DNA of 64,000 nt, taken from Maylandia zebra (Eukaryota; Chordata; Actinopteri; Cichliformes; Cichlidae). How positions within the stretch are numbered: the stretch's first letter is position 1; each line of letters begins with the position of its first letter. The position numbers were made by a program, and so were the translations under genes. Below are positions 1 through 14,100 of this stretch, in pieces. The notes beneath the pieces were generated by a model that saw nothing but the letters and a program-made list of their open reading frames with translations, made no database searches and was not told the DNA's origin. The stretch covers positions 8,786,954 to 8,850,953 of the forward strand of contig NC_135167.1 in the NCBI RefSeq assembly GCF_041146795.1, written 5' to 3'.

Positions 1-1132
1 AGTTCACCTGAGATAAAATCAGTTGTCTGGAAATGATTTGGAAAGACACACATGCCTATATAAGGTCATATAGCTCACAGTGCATGTCAAAGCACAAAAG
101 AGCATGAAGTCCAAGGAAATGTCTGTAGACCTCGGACACAGCATTATATCCAGGCAAAGATCTCAGAAAGGGTACAGAAAAACTTCTCCAGCATTTAAGG
201 TCACAATGAGCGCAATGGCCTCAGTCATGAATAAATGGAAGAAGTTTGAAATGACCGGCTGGCCAATCTGAGCAATGGTGGTAGAAGGGCCTTAAAAGAG
301 AGAGGGAGGTGACCTAGAATCCAATGGTCACTCTAACAGAGCTCCAGCATTGTTCTGTGGAGAGTGGAGAACAGTTCAAAAGGACAATAATTTCTGCAGC
401 CCTCCACCAATCAGGTCTGTACGGTAGAGTGGCCAGATGGAAGCCATTCCTCAGCAAAAGCCCAATGACAATCCGCTTGGAGTTTGCCCAAAGCTACCTG
501 AAGGACTCTCAGACCACGAGAAACTCTTTGGACTGAATGCTAAGTGTCATGTCTAGTGGAATCCAGGTATCACTCATCACCCGGCCAACACCATCCCTAC
601 ACAAAATAACCTGCTCCAGAGCCCTCTGGACCTCAGAGGTTCACCTTTTAACAGTTACCCTAAGCACACAGCCAAAAACAAAAGGGGGCTTTGGCACCAG
701 CCTGTAAATGTCCTTGAGTGGGCTAGCCAGAGCCCTTGACTTGAACACGATTGAACATCTCTGCAGAGATCTGAAACTGGCTTTGCACCAACACTCCCCA
801 TCCAACCTGCCTGAGCTTGCGAGATCCTGCAAAGGCGAATGGGAGAAGCTGCTTAAAAACAGGTTTGCTAAGCTTGTAGCGCCAAGCTTAAAACACTTGA
901 AACTGTATTAGCTGCCGATGGTGCTTCAACAAAGTATTGTGCAAAGGATGTAAATATGTACGTACATGTTATATTTATGTTTAGTATTTTTAATAAATTT
1001 GCAAGAATTTCAAACCTCACTTTTTACTTGGTCATTATGGGATATTTGGTGAAAAGTGATTATAATCTATTTTGGATTAAGGCTGTAACATGACAACATT
1101 TGGAACAAATGAAATGCTGTGAATACTTTTCA
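1..1132 (+). mobile_element. Tc1-like DNA transposon, decayed
   Basis: Translated pieces and nucleotide runs such as GGTCACTCTAACAGAGCTCC (about 326-345), TCAGCAAAAGCCCAATGACA, and an ORF with SGLARALDLNTIEHLCRDLK match the fish Tc1-like transposase layout in order. The reading frame is broken many times and about one third is missing. The right end is near the GTGAATACTTTTCAGAT motif at 1120-1136. The left end is at or beyond the window edge. It sits in the last visible taf4 intron. Confidence 0.8.
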
Positions 1133-4026
1133 GATCCAGTGCACAAGCTCACACACCCCTCCCAAAGAAGTCAAGAAGTAAAAGCACATCAACAGATGAC
1201 CACAAACTCCATTGAGTACCTTCACTTATGCACACATATACACCCACTGTACTTACACATTCATACAGAAAAACTGTCTGGATTAGTATGTGCAATTAAC
1301 TCCCAGAAAGAAGACTCATTGCACAGAAAAGTTAATTTGTTTCACAGTCTTAGTGCAAATTCTCAAGTGGCTTTACCAGCTAAGCTCCTTCAAGTGTGTA
1401 AACGACATTGACCATCTCTTTTCATAGAAGGATAATTTAGTTTCCTTGGAGCAAAACTCATCTGAAGTCATAACAAAAGAGAGGAGGACAGACTTTGGTA
1501 GGGTTACTATCTGTTTCCAACTTCCTTTTAAATTATTCCATTAACATAATTTTCTCTCTGGCACCCTTTTAAGTAAACCACACCAATTATTTAAATCAGC
1601 TGAACAATACATACACTTCTCAGCAGCTAAAGCTTTGAAACGGATGGAAGGAGCCCTGTTAGCCTTATAATTACAGTGGCAATACATGTGGCAAAGTCAC
1701 AAGGTCAAAGAAAAACGCTAATAGGCTCCTGCTCCCTAAAAAATGCAATCTATCAGGGACATTAATATTTCAGACAAAGTTTAAGAGACTTAGCCGCAGA
1801 GAGAGAACAAAAACATATTCTTCAACTTGATACAGATCATTATTCTTCACCTAGAAAAAGCATGTAAAACAGCGAGAAAACGACTAATGATCTGCTATAA
1901 CATTTCGTTTAATTCTGACTAAAATAGCATTAAGAATAAAAAGACAAGCACCAAAGACTGTAACACTTCCAGTTGCGTGGTTAATTCAACTCATTTAAGC
2001 TACCTTGTGTATGATTTTTTTTGCCAAACTACTGACACTAATGATGGCAGTGTTGTTCAGTGAAATAAAGAACTAAACATTTATATTGAAAACTGATATA
2101 TAGATTCTACAAGGTGACATTACCTCTGACATTACCTCCAATGCCTCTATCTGGAGAAAATTAAATTTATAAACAGATATTGTCAAAATAGAAGCTGTCT
2201 GTGAAACAGGATGTTTTAAAAACTCAAAACTCAAGTATATCCAAGATTGTGTAATTGCCTAACTTAGCATAAATGCAGCCGGTTTCTCGGAGTGCTGTGG
2301 TTTTTAAGACCTTAGAAATTCTTCTTCAAAACTTTCTCTGAATTCACAATGTGTTCCACCAAAAATTTGTTTAGGAAAAGACATAAAACTGATTTTTTAA
2401 TATTTATTTATTAAATTTGTTTTAACCACCAACCATGTTTCCTTGCAAGCAGTCTTTTTCTTTCTTGTCTGCATTGACACATTGCTAAAATTCCTATGTG
2501 TGCATATGAGTAACATATTAGTATACACAAGATAAGCAAAAAGGTAAACCACACATAAAAAAATAACAGGTCTACAATTCTGCTAAAAGTTTAAAAACCA
2601 TCACAAGATGATGACACATCAATATTGTGTTCAAAACTTATGAGTCCCCTGAGTGGCTCCGTAACAAAAGTCCAGATGGCAAGAAATCTAACTGCAAACA
2701 AATGGTATACACCTAAACTCCCTGTTGGAGCTGGTTTAACTGAAAGAATATTTGTTTAAAAAAATAAATAAAATAACATGCTACACTGACTTCAGACCCC
2801 ACCAGGTGACCAACTGTCCTTGGCTTTTCCCCCCCACTTTTATTTACATGACACAGTAAAAGTCAGTTTTTAGAGTTTACTAGTCAGTAAACCAAAGTTA
2901 ATCCTTTACATATTTGTGTTCTTCATCGCTAAATCTGCATGTATTACATGTCAACTCTGATAAATAAAAAACTGATAAATAAAAAAACCCAAATAATTTG
3001 GCTAATTGAAAGTTGTTTATTCAGCTGCCAAATACTTTTTAAAACAACAGACATAGTGAAATCTCATGATGAGACTCAATCTGCAATGATACTTGGATTT
3101 TTTAGTTCCTGTGAAACTTGCTGGTATTGATTGGAAAAAGAGTCTCCCTGAAAAGTACCTGGCAGTGAAAATGGACAAGTCCCATCTGTTGTAGTTTATA
3201 TCTAAAATAATTGCAACTATGTCATTCCTTCTCAAAATACACAACAAGTTTCCATAACTGGTTTTGATATTTATTTCAGCATCCACTGACCATAACTGAC
3301 CACTACAAAGTCAGAAAAAAACTTCTCTACTGCACGTCATGAGTCAGTATTTAAGTAAGACCACAACAAGGACCACTTCATTTTCAAATGACAGAGATGC
3401 CATCATGCAGAGTCACTTTCCTGTTACAGGCACACCCATTCTACATATGCTTGATGTTATGCCAAGAAAAGACCAAAGCAAATTCTTACAGCAAACGAGA
3501 AACAATTACTCACAAAAGCAAAGTCTGAACACTGTACTACAAAAGCCAAGGAGTTTAAGATAGTCTTCTCTCCTCCTCTTATGAAGCAGGTGCAGAGCCG
3601 AAAAAACAAATGGGACAAAGAATCGTTAATTCTTTTCAGCAAAGTATTTCACTAACTAGTAAGAAAATTACAGAGAAACCCTGTTATACTGGACAAGTTG
3701 GACAGTATTAGCATGTAGTATCCATCCAATAACACTGGTCAACCAATATCTTAGTTCAGCTCAACTATACACTGATATAAAAGATGGATGTAGCTACATC
3801 ACCAGTCAAGGGCAGTGCTCAATGTCAAAACAAAGGACACGGCACCTTCATTTGGCTAACAACATAAGAAATAGATGATACAGCATGCTTCGTTTTATTG
3901 CAATTATTGAGGTCTATCATTTACAAAGCTAACTTCATGTTATATTTAATAACACATAATTGCATTTTGGCACTCAGAAATCAGAAAAGTTCAGCGAAAG
4001 AGAGCAGATGGCTGTTTGCCAATAGG
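1133..4026. other. taf4 intron, no recognised feature
   Basis: AT-rich intronic DNA without a supported exon or repeat family. I looked on the minus strand for the next taf4 exon and did not find it. Confidence 0.5.
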
Positions 4027-4536
4027 CTTCTATAAAAAAATTCAAATTCAAATTCAAATTTTATTTGTCACGTACACAGTCATACACAGTACGATATGTA
4101 GTGAAATGCTTGGACAACTGCTCGTGACCTAAAGAAAACAAAAAAAGGAAAAGGCTATGAATAAGATAGGAAATAAATATGAAAAATTAAAAAGGGTAAA
4201 TTTAACTAGGAAGGAATAAAATATAAATTAAGGTTAAAAATGAAATAACTGTACAATACAAATTAGAATGAAGGGTAAATTTAACTGGGAAGAATAAGAT
4301 AAAGATAAATATATAAATTAAAGTTGAAAATAAAATAACTGTACAACAAAATACACAATACACAATATAGAACTATATAAGAATGTATGAAGAAATCTAA
4401 ATATAAATAAATATATACACAATAACAGCAGCTGTACAAGTATTAACCGGAAATGAAGAATATAGTGACCAGTGTTGTGTAAAACCAAAGTCCAGAAGAG
4501 CTGGTAATCTTTCTACGACCACAGGAGTTGTAGCAG
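4027..4536. repeat. dispersed A/T-rich repeat (ATTTTATTTGTCACGTACAC type) with internal duplication
   Basis: Starts with AATTCAAATT repeats and TTTTATTTGTCACGTACACA, a sequence type I associate with interspersed fish elements. Two imperfect copies of a unit of about 85 bases follow (AGGGTAAATTTAACT at 4193 and again near 4273, each followed by ATAACTGTACAA). Confidence 0.5.
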
Positions 4537-5202
4537 TAGGGCTGTTCGATATAAGATGATGACATAAAAACATCTATCGCTATTGTTTGTTTCGTGGTGT
4601 AGCAAAATAAACTGTTTACGGTAATATTTTTTCATCGTTTTCATGGTCACTGTAGTGGCTATATTAATTTCTTAAAGTTCTCTCTTTCTCTTATATTTAA
4701 TATAACCACACTACAGACACAAGCGCCTGTTTTTATGCGTTGTGGTAAAAACATCGCGTGTCCGCTTGTTTATTTTCCACATAAACCTTTCACAATAAAG
4801 CTCAAGATCCTGTTGAGACTTTTCAAAATAAACTGAATCACGTGAAAGAGTATGCAGAGTATTTACGGATGAGAAGCAAAAAAGAGCCGTCAGGTGCTAA
4901 AAAAATAAACCTTAGACTCAAACGTTAGAACAGGCTTTTCCCCGCAGCACACTGTGTAATAAATACTTACAAAGAAAACAGCGGCCGTTAAAACTTATGT
5001 CTAAAAATTTATAGTTTCATACATCGTTAAAACACTCGACTCCAGGTACACGATGCCAAGCTGGAAACACTTCACGCAAGTCGAGCTGCCCGAGATTCAC
5101 AGAATTTACAGAAAATGTTACATTTTTGTGATTTATATCGTCATTGGACGATAGATGTCTTATATCGGGGATATGAGATTTTGGTCATATCGCACAGCCC
5201 TA
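4537..5202. mobile_element. non-autonomous hAT-type element (TAGGGCTGTTCGATAT ends)
   Basis: Left end TAGGGCTGTTCGATAT and right end ATATCGCACAGCCCTA are inverted copies. They are flanked by TGTAGCAG (4529-4536) and TGTAGCGA (5203-5210), an 8-bp target duplication with two differences, as hAT elements leave. No transposase ORF. Confidence 0.78.
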
Positions 5203-5687
5203 TGTAGCGATAGTGATAATTCTTTCTCAGAGATCACAAACAAATACTATTAGTGCTAAAAAGCTTAGCGGATTGGCATAAGTACCTCATTCCTGTTATA
5301 TTCTGTATAATAAATCAAACTAAAAAAAAAGAGAGATTTGGTAATGTTGCTTAAGAAGGTTTTTGTATTATTAGTAAAATGTACTATTTTGTACAAATTT
5401 GAAACGAATTTAAGCAGGGATATGTTCAATGGTTAAATATACTCTAATGCCAACCATGTCTGTGTTAGCCACTTCAGGGTATGCAAGTTTCTTGATAAAA
5501 AGAAAAGAAATTAAAATGGGTTTGCAGCATTAGAGATCATTAGCAGCTAGCAGGAAATACTACTTATAGATATTCCAAATACAAATAAAAGGCAATAAGC
5601 CAGCAAAACATTATTTGTATTTCATCTTAAGATTTAGCTTTTTAAAAAAATGAAAAAACAAAAAACATTTTCAATAAATGTGGGCTC

Positions 5688-5740
<53 letters not shown>

Positions 5741-7285
5741 CTTTAAGGTACCAGTGGACTATCATTACTTTGAGGAGCTTTCCTAGAGAACTCCAGCTGT
5801 GCCTGTGTTCTGGTTCCTGAGATGGGGGTGGAGTGCTGCTTTTTAGCTTTGCAGCCCCCACCACCACCACCACCACAAGCTCAAGGACAAGCCTGGAGAG
5901 TTATGAGAGAAGGGAGACAGGTTTGGGAGGCGAGGGCAGCCCAAGTGTTTGTTTGCAGGGGATAAATGAGAGAGGAGAGGAAGCAAGACACGGAGAGACA
6001 TGAAGATGAAAATAAAGAAGGGGATAGAAAGAGCCAGTCCCCTCTTGAATTCACAATTCAGAAAATACATCAAAAGGGGGTTAGAAAGGGGAAATTAAGA
6101 CATCTAAGAAAAGAAAAGAAAGAAAGCTACTACAACCAGTGTTTCCATGGGGGCAACCAGGGCAGGAAAGGTCACAATTAAGTTTTTTGCAGGATGCTAA
6201 ATGTTAAATCGGAACAAAGTTGGTGCTTTTGCAGGAAGAAGAGCAGCCGAGCCTTTCTGATTGAGTGGAGCTGGCAGGCTCGGGGAGCCTCCCTCGGACT
6301 GCTGTCAGCTGGGAGTGTGGAGGGGCCAATCACTGACACAACAAAGCTGCATAAGTGCCACTTCCCCAGCAGGGGGCGCCCTAGCCTCCTGCCCCGTATC
6401 ATGCTGTGTGCCCCCCCGAGGAAAGATTTATATTTTTAAACAACTCTTCTACCCCAAGGTGACGGGATAACAACCATGCCAAGGGTCCACGTAATGAAAC
6501 ATGACCCGCAGGCCTCCATGCTACACTAAAGATACTTTAATTGAGATAAAAACAAGATGAGGGTGCTAGACTCCCCGTCACGTGGAATTATACTGTGTGT
6601 TTTTTGATCTGATGCACAGGAGCAAGATGCCAGGCACAGTTATTTTGAGCAATAATGCTCATTACACGTTTTCACAGGTTTTACCGTGCAGCTACAGCCT
6701 TAGGTATATATCAAGCAATGAAATGGATTGCCGCTAGCAAAAAGAGGTAATGAAGACACCATCACTCGTATGTGATACTGCATACAAGCAAGACTTCTCC
6801 GCCTATATTGATTAGCTCAGGCAATATTGTGCGCTTTTAGTGGATCTTGACACTCTGATAAGCCGAGAAAGATTCAAAATTTCACTGGCAAGTTACATCC
6901 CTCTAAACTCTGTTCCTTTAGTCCAGAGGACAATCTGACAGCCAGCCTTCAAAAGACAAACCCATAAAGTATTTATGCATGTGCCTGGGGTCCAGTGAGT
7001 TCAGACAGCCACTGAAGAATTCATTAAAGGAGGTGAAAGAATTTTTAAGTGTATCAAATTTAAACCAAGGCCAAACAAGAAATGCTCAGTCTGAACCACA
7101 GAAGGAGAAAAAAATCAAAACTGTCTGTAGTGATGACACAATAAATACAAAAACAACATGGTCCTTACACAAAAGGCAACAGAGAATCTTTTTATCATGA
7201 CATGACATGAGGAATTTTCCTACTGCATCAGTAACTATTTTTATCTGCCATTAAGAACACCTAAAAGCTCCAGTTCTGTGAAACA
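5203..7285. other. taf4 intron with (GT)n tract and a repeat-poor block
   Basis: No supported exon. Contains a GT microsatellite (5691-5738). The GC-richer, repeat-free stretch 6180-6900 is discussed under findings as possible conserved non-coding DNA. Confidence 0.5.
5691..5738 (+). repeat. (GT)n microsatellite
   Basis: Uninterrupted dinucleotide run of 24 units; it generates a spurious Thr-His ORF on the minus strand. Confidence 0.98.
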
Positions 7286-7945
7286 GTATTTGCCCCCTTC
7301 CTGATTTCTTATTTATTTTCCCCCATTTTTGTCACACTTACGTGTTTCAGATCATCAAGCAAATTTTAATGTCAGACAAAGATAACTCGACCAAATAGGA
7401 AATAAGGTTTTTAAATGATGAGATTCATTTATTAAGGAAAAAAGGTTCATCAAACTTACCTGGCTGTATTGGATAAAAGTAATTGCCCCCTAAGCCTAAT
7501 AACTAGTTGTGCCATCCTTGGCAGCAAGAACTGAAATGAAGTAATAACTGGCACTGAGTCTTTGACATCATTGTGGAGGAATTCTGGCCCACTTGTCTTT
7601 GCAGAGTTGTCTTAAATCAGCCACAATGGAGGGTTTTTGAGCATGAGCAACCTGTTTTAAGCTCATGCCAACCATTGCAATTGCACTAAAGTCCAGGCAT
7701 TGTCCAGGCTCCTGGCAGTAATCGGGCCTAAGTGTAAATAATGAAATTGTACTCAACTTTCCAGAAAGCATGGTTGATTACAGTTAATTTATGACATAGC
7801 TTCCCCCCTCCCAACAAATGAAATCATTATTTAAAAACTGCATTTTGTATTTACTCAGATTAACTTTGTCTAATATTTAAATTTGTTTGAAATAGTCAGG
7901 TGTGTGAAATATGCAAAAACAAGAAACCAGGAAGGGGGCAAATAC
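7286..7945. mobile_element. internally deleted Tc1/mariner-type element (GTATTTGCCCCCTTCCTG ends)
   Basis: Left end GTATTTGCCCCCTTCCTG and right end CAGGAAGGGGGCAAATAC are inverted repeats. Internal text such as AGTAATTGCCCCCTAAGCCT and TTGTGGAGGAATTCTGGCCC matches the 3' half of a common fish Tc1/mariner element; the central transposase is gone. Confidence 0.8.
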
Positions 7946-7995
7946 ATTTGGCACGTCTTTATATGTCACTTCTGCAATGAGTGGTCAGGATTCAC

Positions 7996-8165
7996 CTGTT
8001 TCTTGAATTCGTCGGTGTAGCAGCCCCGGATGAAGAAAGGCCTCGTCTTTACATGAGCGGATCTGCGTTCCCACGAGGTCAGAGTTGGTGGCGAGTATTC
8101 TGGCACTTTCCTCATTCAGGTTCACCCCAGCCATAGAAGCCACATCATTGATATCATCATCGTCC
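7996..8165 (-). CDS. taf4: taf4 exon 10 (start of histone-fold region)
   Basis: Acceptor CCTTCAG, donor ACAG|GTGAAT. Encodes DDDDINDVASMAGVNLNEES, ARILATNSDLVGT and RSCKDEAFL, the first half of the TAF4 conserved domain that forms a histone-fold pair with TAF12. Phase 2 in, phase 1 out; the next exon (normally starting near KKHGITELHP) is not in the window. Confidence 0.96.
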
Positions 8166-11100
8166 CTGAAGGACGAGATGGTAGATGGTAAAAAAAATAC
8201 GAAAATACAAAAAAAATACGGAAACACGCATTTTATTGTGGTACATTTTTACAACACATTTTTGTCGTGCAACAAGACGAATATGCATCTGTCCAAGTTT
8301 TACTTTAGGTAAAGCCTGTGAAATTTCTACAGCTCTCCAAGGGTCTCTCAGAAAACTTGAGAGGCCCTTGTCACAGTTCTACTGACTCCTACTGGAAGCT
8401 GTGTTCAAAATATTTTCTCTTCTTTTTAGCTCCAAAATCACCAGGAAAATTCATTTTGCACTATCCTTAATTGTGTATTCACGCCCTAACATTACATTGT
8501 CAACTAGGAGATTTTTCACAGGGATATTTGCCTGGACAAAATTATGCATTAGTTTTGTTACAAGGGGCTATACGTTGCTCATAATGGCACAGAAGTCCAA
8601 TTCCAGGGTCTATTTGCGTCAACACTTTGAGAGTCAGGGAGATGAAGAGCGTTTGGAAGCTGTGTTTTGCTCGGTAAGGATGCTCCTGAGAATTGGCAAA
8701 GAGCTGCAATGAATCTGGCTATAGACTAATGTCAACAAACTCTATTTACACAATCATGTGCAACACACAGTGATGTATTTTCTCAGAGCACTGGTCATTT
8801 CTCATGGTCATAATGCAGACTTCACTATGTTTACACAGTATTACAGTTTAGCAAAGACAAAGGAGTATAAACATGCAGAATGTGTGGTATGGTCACTGTG
8901 TTTCTTTCTCAAAGAGGTTTACATATTCTGTAAAAGGCTGCAAGTTTCTTTGTGAGTTGTCACTGGGAAAAATTCCTTTACAATTATTATACTTGGCAAG
9001 TAATGATTATGATCCTGGCCTGAATTAGCAGAGCAGTGACATGTTGTGCTTACAGGACTGGCCTAGAGCGAGGAGCGGATTTTCTGAGTGGCTTTGACGG
9101 AGAGAACAAAGAACCACAGAACACACACAGAGTGGCCTCTTGCCACTCACTGGCTAACCTCCGTAGTCATTTACGTTCATGCCACTGTTGTGGTTTGCGA
9201 CAGAGTTTACGTGTGTGTTGCTGTGCTTTTGCGTACACATGTGTGCAGCACGGGGCACCGAGTTCTTTCAGGCGTCTCGGGGTGTGGGCACACACCGTCA
9301 GCCAAGTCCACCCCACCGAGGCCCTCCTGCTCCTTACTGCGGCCGCGGAGAGCCGATATGAAACTTGACACCACGGCAGGAGGTTGACAAAGACGATTAG
9401 AGTAGCTCCCTGAACTCTACACACCTCAACCTTCTCTCATCTTTTCCTCCTCTCCTCCAGCTCTCTAATTAAGCCTTCACAGAGAAAATCTACACACCAA
9501 CGCAAGCGTGGATGCATAGGATTATGATCTGTGTTGCGCCTCAGGCTGTGCACCTTTCTTTATCATGTCCTTATGGATAACTTGACCTGGCTTAAAATCA
9601 CACACACACCTTAGGCCATACTCAACCAGCTAAGTAAAGAAAAACTAAAAACTACACATCAGGCCAATGTCCATGATGGAAAAGTGACTACACAAGATCA
9701 CTCAAAGCCAAAGCAAAATCTCAGTATCAATGCATCCAAAGAGATCAAAAAAACCAATGCAAAAATCTCTACCTGATGACAATAATGTGATGATAATATG
9801 ATAATGACAATAATCATAAGTCTTTTCTGTAAACTGAACGTCAGGACATAAAATTATAGGTTTTGCTTTATATAGCCATGTATCCATTGTCTCCTGCTTG
9901 TCTAATTAAGGGTCACAAGGGGGCTGGTGCCTGTGCCAGCTGCCCCAGCTGGAGTGAGAGGCAGGGTATACCCTGAACAGGTCACCAGTCTGTTGGGAAG
10001 CTAAAATGAGACAGACAGCTATTCACACCTAGAACTGCCAGTTAACCAAATATGTATGTCTTTGGACTGTGAGAAGAAGCTAGAGTACCCAGGGAGAACC
10101 CACAAAGCCACAGGGAAAAACACACAAACTCCACACAGAAAGGCCCCAGATGACCTGTGGATTCAAACCCAAGAAACTCTTGGTGTGAGGCAGTAGTAGT
10201 GCTAACTACCCACCACCATGCCAAATTTCATTACAGTCGTGTAGTGCACTGAACTCGTGGTTCCAAAAATATTTTACTCATTTTTTTTAATCTGGCTTCT
10301 TTTAGGTGAACTAAAAACATTGTGGGAAAAGGTTCAGGTTATGAAAAGCTTTTCTTCTCAGGGTTGAGAATAGATGAATATATTTCTTGCATATGACAAA
10401 GATAGAAAGACAGAGAGAGAGACCGAAATCTCATGTTGGCAGAACACATCACATAGTCTTAGACTAGAAAATCTCTGCAAAACTGGCTAGGCTACTTTTA
10501 CATGAACCGTTATATTACAGCAAACTGTGGGGTGGGCACTGAGCCACTCCAGGTGGGGCATGGAGCACTGGGGGAAAATATCGAATGAAACTAAGCTGAG
10601 TTAATGTGATTTACAAAGGGAACGACAGCATTCTAACCTGTATTCACTGAAGGTCAACTTGGATCCATTTTTATTGTTAATGATTGATTACAAATTAGAA
10701 GTGTAGGGTGTTGTTTCGGCTTCTGAAGTTGTGCATGTGAGATAAAGTTTGAGAACCACTGAATTAAATCAAGTACATACAATTTCAGTACATAAAAAGG
10801 TTTTCAGTGATTCTTTTGGTCAATATTACATGGATTAACAGTTGAGCATTTGATTATTAGTAGTATTATTTCAAATAATTTGACTAAAAATGACAAAGAA
10901 AGTTAACTTATTTGGAATAAAAGAAGAATAAAGGAAAAAGATGTATTCACTGTACTAATGGAGTCTCATTATCTGAGTAATAAAAAATAAAATAATACCA
11001 TAGGGTCAAGATCTCCAATTTATACTGCAGGAAAAAAGTGCTATTTTTAAATCAAGATGGTACAGCTATAGATGCACTATAGCCCAAGGATTTCTTTACA

Positions 11101-14100
11101 GGAAATGTATGTGTAGTTTGAATAATTATTTACAATGGATCTGCAGAGTTAACATTTTGTGTATCGGCACACAAAATATCAACCAGTATCCAAAAATTCT
11201 GGTAATCCCTTTTTCTTTGATGATCTGTTTTCAGGGCCATTTGAGATCACCAAGGCTGAAATCAAACGAGAATGCTAAAGACAGGTCTGACATTAAAAGG
11301 AGAGAGTGAGATATGAAATGCAAAATATTCCCGACTATATCTCTGCACTAATAAAGCAGATGTGCAATTAGCTTCCACGGAAGCTAAAGAGCAGGCTCTC
11401 AGTTATTGGTTTGGGTTGGCTCAGGGACTCAGAGCCAGAGGCCACATAAATACATATGCATGTCGTTTCCACATCAAGCTTGTGTTTCAGCGAGGGCATG
11501 CCATAGGAGGTTGGAGAATTGCACTTGCTGTTTAGAGGTTGTGTAGGTGTGGGGTGCATTCAGATCTCCTCCGCCCCCCTCCCCCTTCTCCAAGACTACC
11601 ACACTGATCCACCCCCTTTATCCCTGTGGATAAAGGTCTCTGTGCCCAGGCAGGGGGCCCTGATTGATCCCTGTGACTAACACCCAGGCCATGCATGTTG
11701 TTGTGCCCACACTGAGAGACATGCGCCACTGGAGAAGTATTCTCCATAAAACAGCCTTAAGTTCAATGGGCAGCTGACAGGACATGTGTTAATGACCAAA
11801 ATGAATGATAGCATAGGCTTAAGAGCCTTCCAAAGACCAACAACAGGTCAAGTATTGTTTCATGTTTAATGGGTAAGTGTTATTAATTCATTACAACACT
11901 CAGGCTGTTAATATTCCCAAGCACTTAAAATACCTGGCAAGGAAATGGTGTGATGTAGGTGACGATCTGATCAATGCTAAGAGTCATAAGTATATTTTGT
12001 AGCATTTTAAACGTTCCTGTATCTATGTGGAGTGCTGCCACTTTCTTTGGAGTTTTTGAACATCTTTGTCACCAGCTGGCCAGAGGTGCTAGCTACCTCT
12101 GCTCATTCTTCGTCAATTTTTCCCCCAAATCTCAACATAATCGAATCTTGTGGTTGCCGTGCTTACAAGTAGCAACATCAACATTTTTCAGAGATCACTT
12201 TTAAGTTCTAATTTACTTTTAAAGTTCTTCTTAGCAAAACGGGCACATCACATAGCAATTTATACAGCAACAAAGGATATAACCGCAAAGCATAATGAAG
12301 TCAGTTTGCTGGTACATGATGGAAAAGAGCTGGTGGACTTTTGCGTCCACTGGATCTGAACGAAAACTTTTGATCCTAATTTTGCATGTGTATCTGTGTG
12401 TCTTTTCCTATGCAACCATGCCAGTATTCGTTAATGCGCAGGGATGTGTGTCCACCATGAAGCACAGGGTTGGATTTGAGGGGCTGAGGCTGAGCTCGGA
12501 GGTTGGCAGAGGGCTGAGGGCCTCGGCTGGCTCGCCAGTGATTACAGCGGATGTCGAGTGTTTACAGAGAGATGAGGAGGGGTAGAGGGGGGGACGCAGA
12601 GACAGCTGCTTTCACTCTGTACTGTAAACTACACACACATGCGCACACACTGACACAAGCACTTACACAGAAGGCTGTAGCTACATTGGAAACCCCACAA
12701 GCCCTGCAGTGTGTATGTGTGTGTTTGTGCTACAGCTGGCCTGCTGGGACCAGCGGTTCAGAGTGACAGCCATACACACATCAGTCCCAGACTGCAGCTG
12801 AACATGGTGCAGGCTGGGTGGGGGAGAGCACGGAGATGCTGACTGACCATTGTTTGTTTTTTTGTTTCTTTATTACAGTCAACAGATACCTTCTACACCC
12901 CTCTAATTCTGCTAAGGAAGCAGTTAAGTGAAAATAGCTTTATGTCCAAATTCCCCCTGACTTTAGTTCACTTAGACTTTTTTGTGTGCTGGCCACTTGT
13001 CTTAATCCTTTTTTGATTTCTAAGTAATTACTGAAATTATGTCAGTGGCACACATTTTTTAATTAAATCTGATCTACTTGACTATTTTATGCAAATGACC
13101 TGCTGTTGGTGTTTAAATATTAGCGTCTTTAAAAGGCTGTAGGAACTCAAAATTAACTTTTTTTTTTAACAACTTGTCTGCATTTTTCAGCATGGTAAAC
13201 ATGAAAAACAGCGACTGTTCACAGACACAAGTCATCGCGTCTGACTGGACGTGGTGTGAAGACAGTGTGGCGTCAGATGGATCACCTTGTAACAATGAGC
13301 TCTGTTCCAGCATGTTTATATCCTCAGGTACGAAACGTAACAGCATAAAAAAATAACAGCGATTTCTAACTGAGGTTTCAGTCAACAGCAACCAACCGAG
13401 GTCCAGCCGAAACATTAACAAGTTAAGAATTTAACGCACAAGCATTTTTCAGTAAAGTGGAAAATTAGGAGCGACAGTGAGAAATGAAGATAATTCGACA
13501 ATACGGAGGTCAACTCATCAAACAGTTAAATCTATATCGGAGTCAGAAAAGTCATATGTGACTTCAAGTAACAGTGTGATGGTGAGAAAGGTCAGCGTGT
13601 ATGCGTCGTTGGAAGAAAACGAAAGAGACAAATAAAGGGATGAAAACAATGATGGTTGACTGCACAATATAGACAATAAAGTGTCTAACGCATAAAATGA
13701 AGAGCAGGCAAAATGTCACCTGACCCGGATAAAGAGAAAATAAACTACAAAATATCATTGACATGATTCTTCCGTGACAGTGGTACTGTGTGTTATTGGA
13801 CTTGTGTTGAAACCAGTGCATTTGTGTGTAGTAGGCCCCTGTGATCACCGCAGGGGGGAAAAAGGTCGCCAGTAACAAGCGAGCCTGACAGCTTAATTAC
13901 CAACGCAGCTAAAGATTTATTGGTTTATCAATCAGAGCCCAGGGCGCTGCCTTTCCCCTCAGGAGATGGGAGCCATTACCATGAACCCGTTGGCCCATGT
14001 GACCCAGACTCTTCTTGCCCTGTCCCAGTCACACAGGGGCAATCCTAAACCTCCGGCACCTGTCAATACATGTGTACAAGCACGCTGGATATGCACACAC

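Noticed and set aside
9036..9424. Several overlapping ORFs of 85-110 codons
   Set aside because: CpG-richer intronic stretch with open frames on both strands but no splice logic or homology.
13564..13878. 104-codon minus-strand ORF
   Set aside because: Hydrophobic, no family resemblance and no compatible phase with taf4 neighbours.
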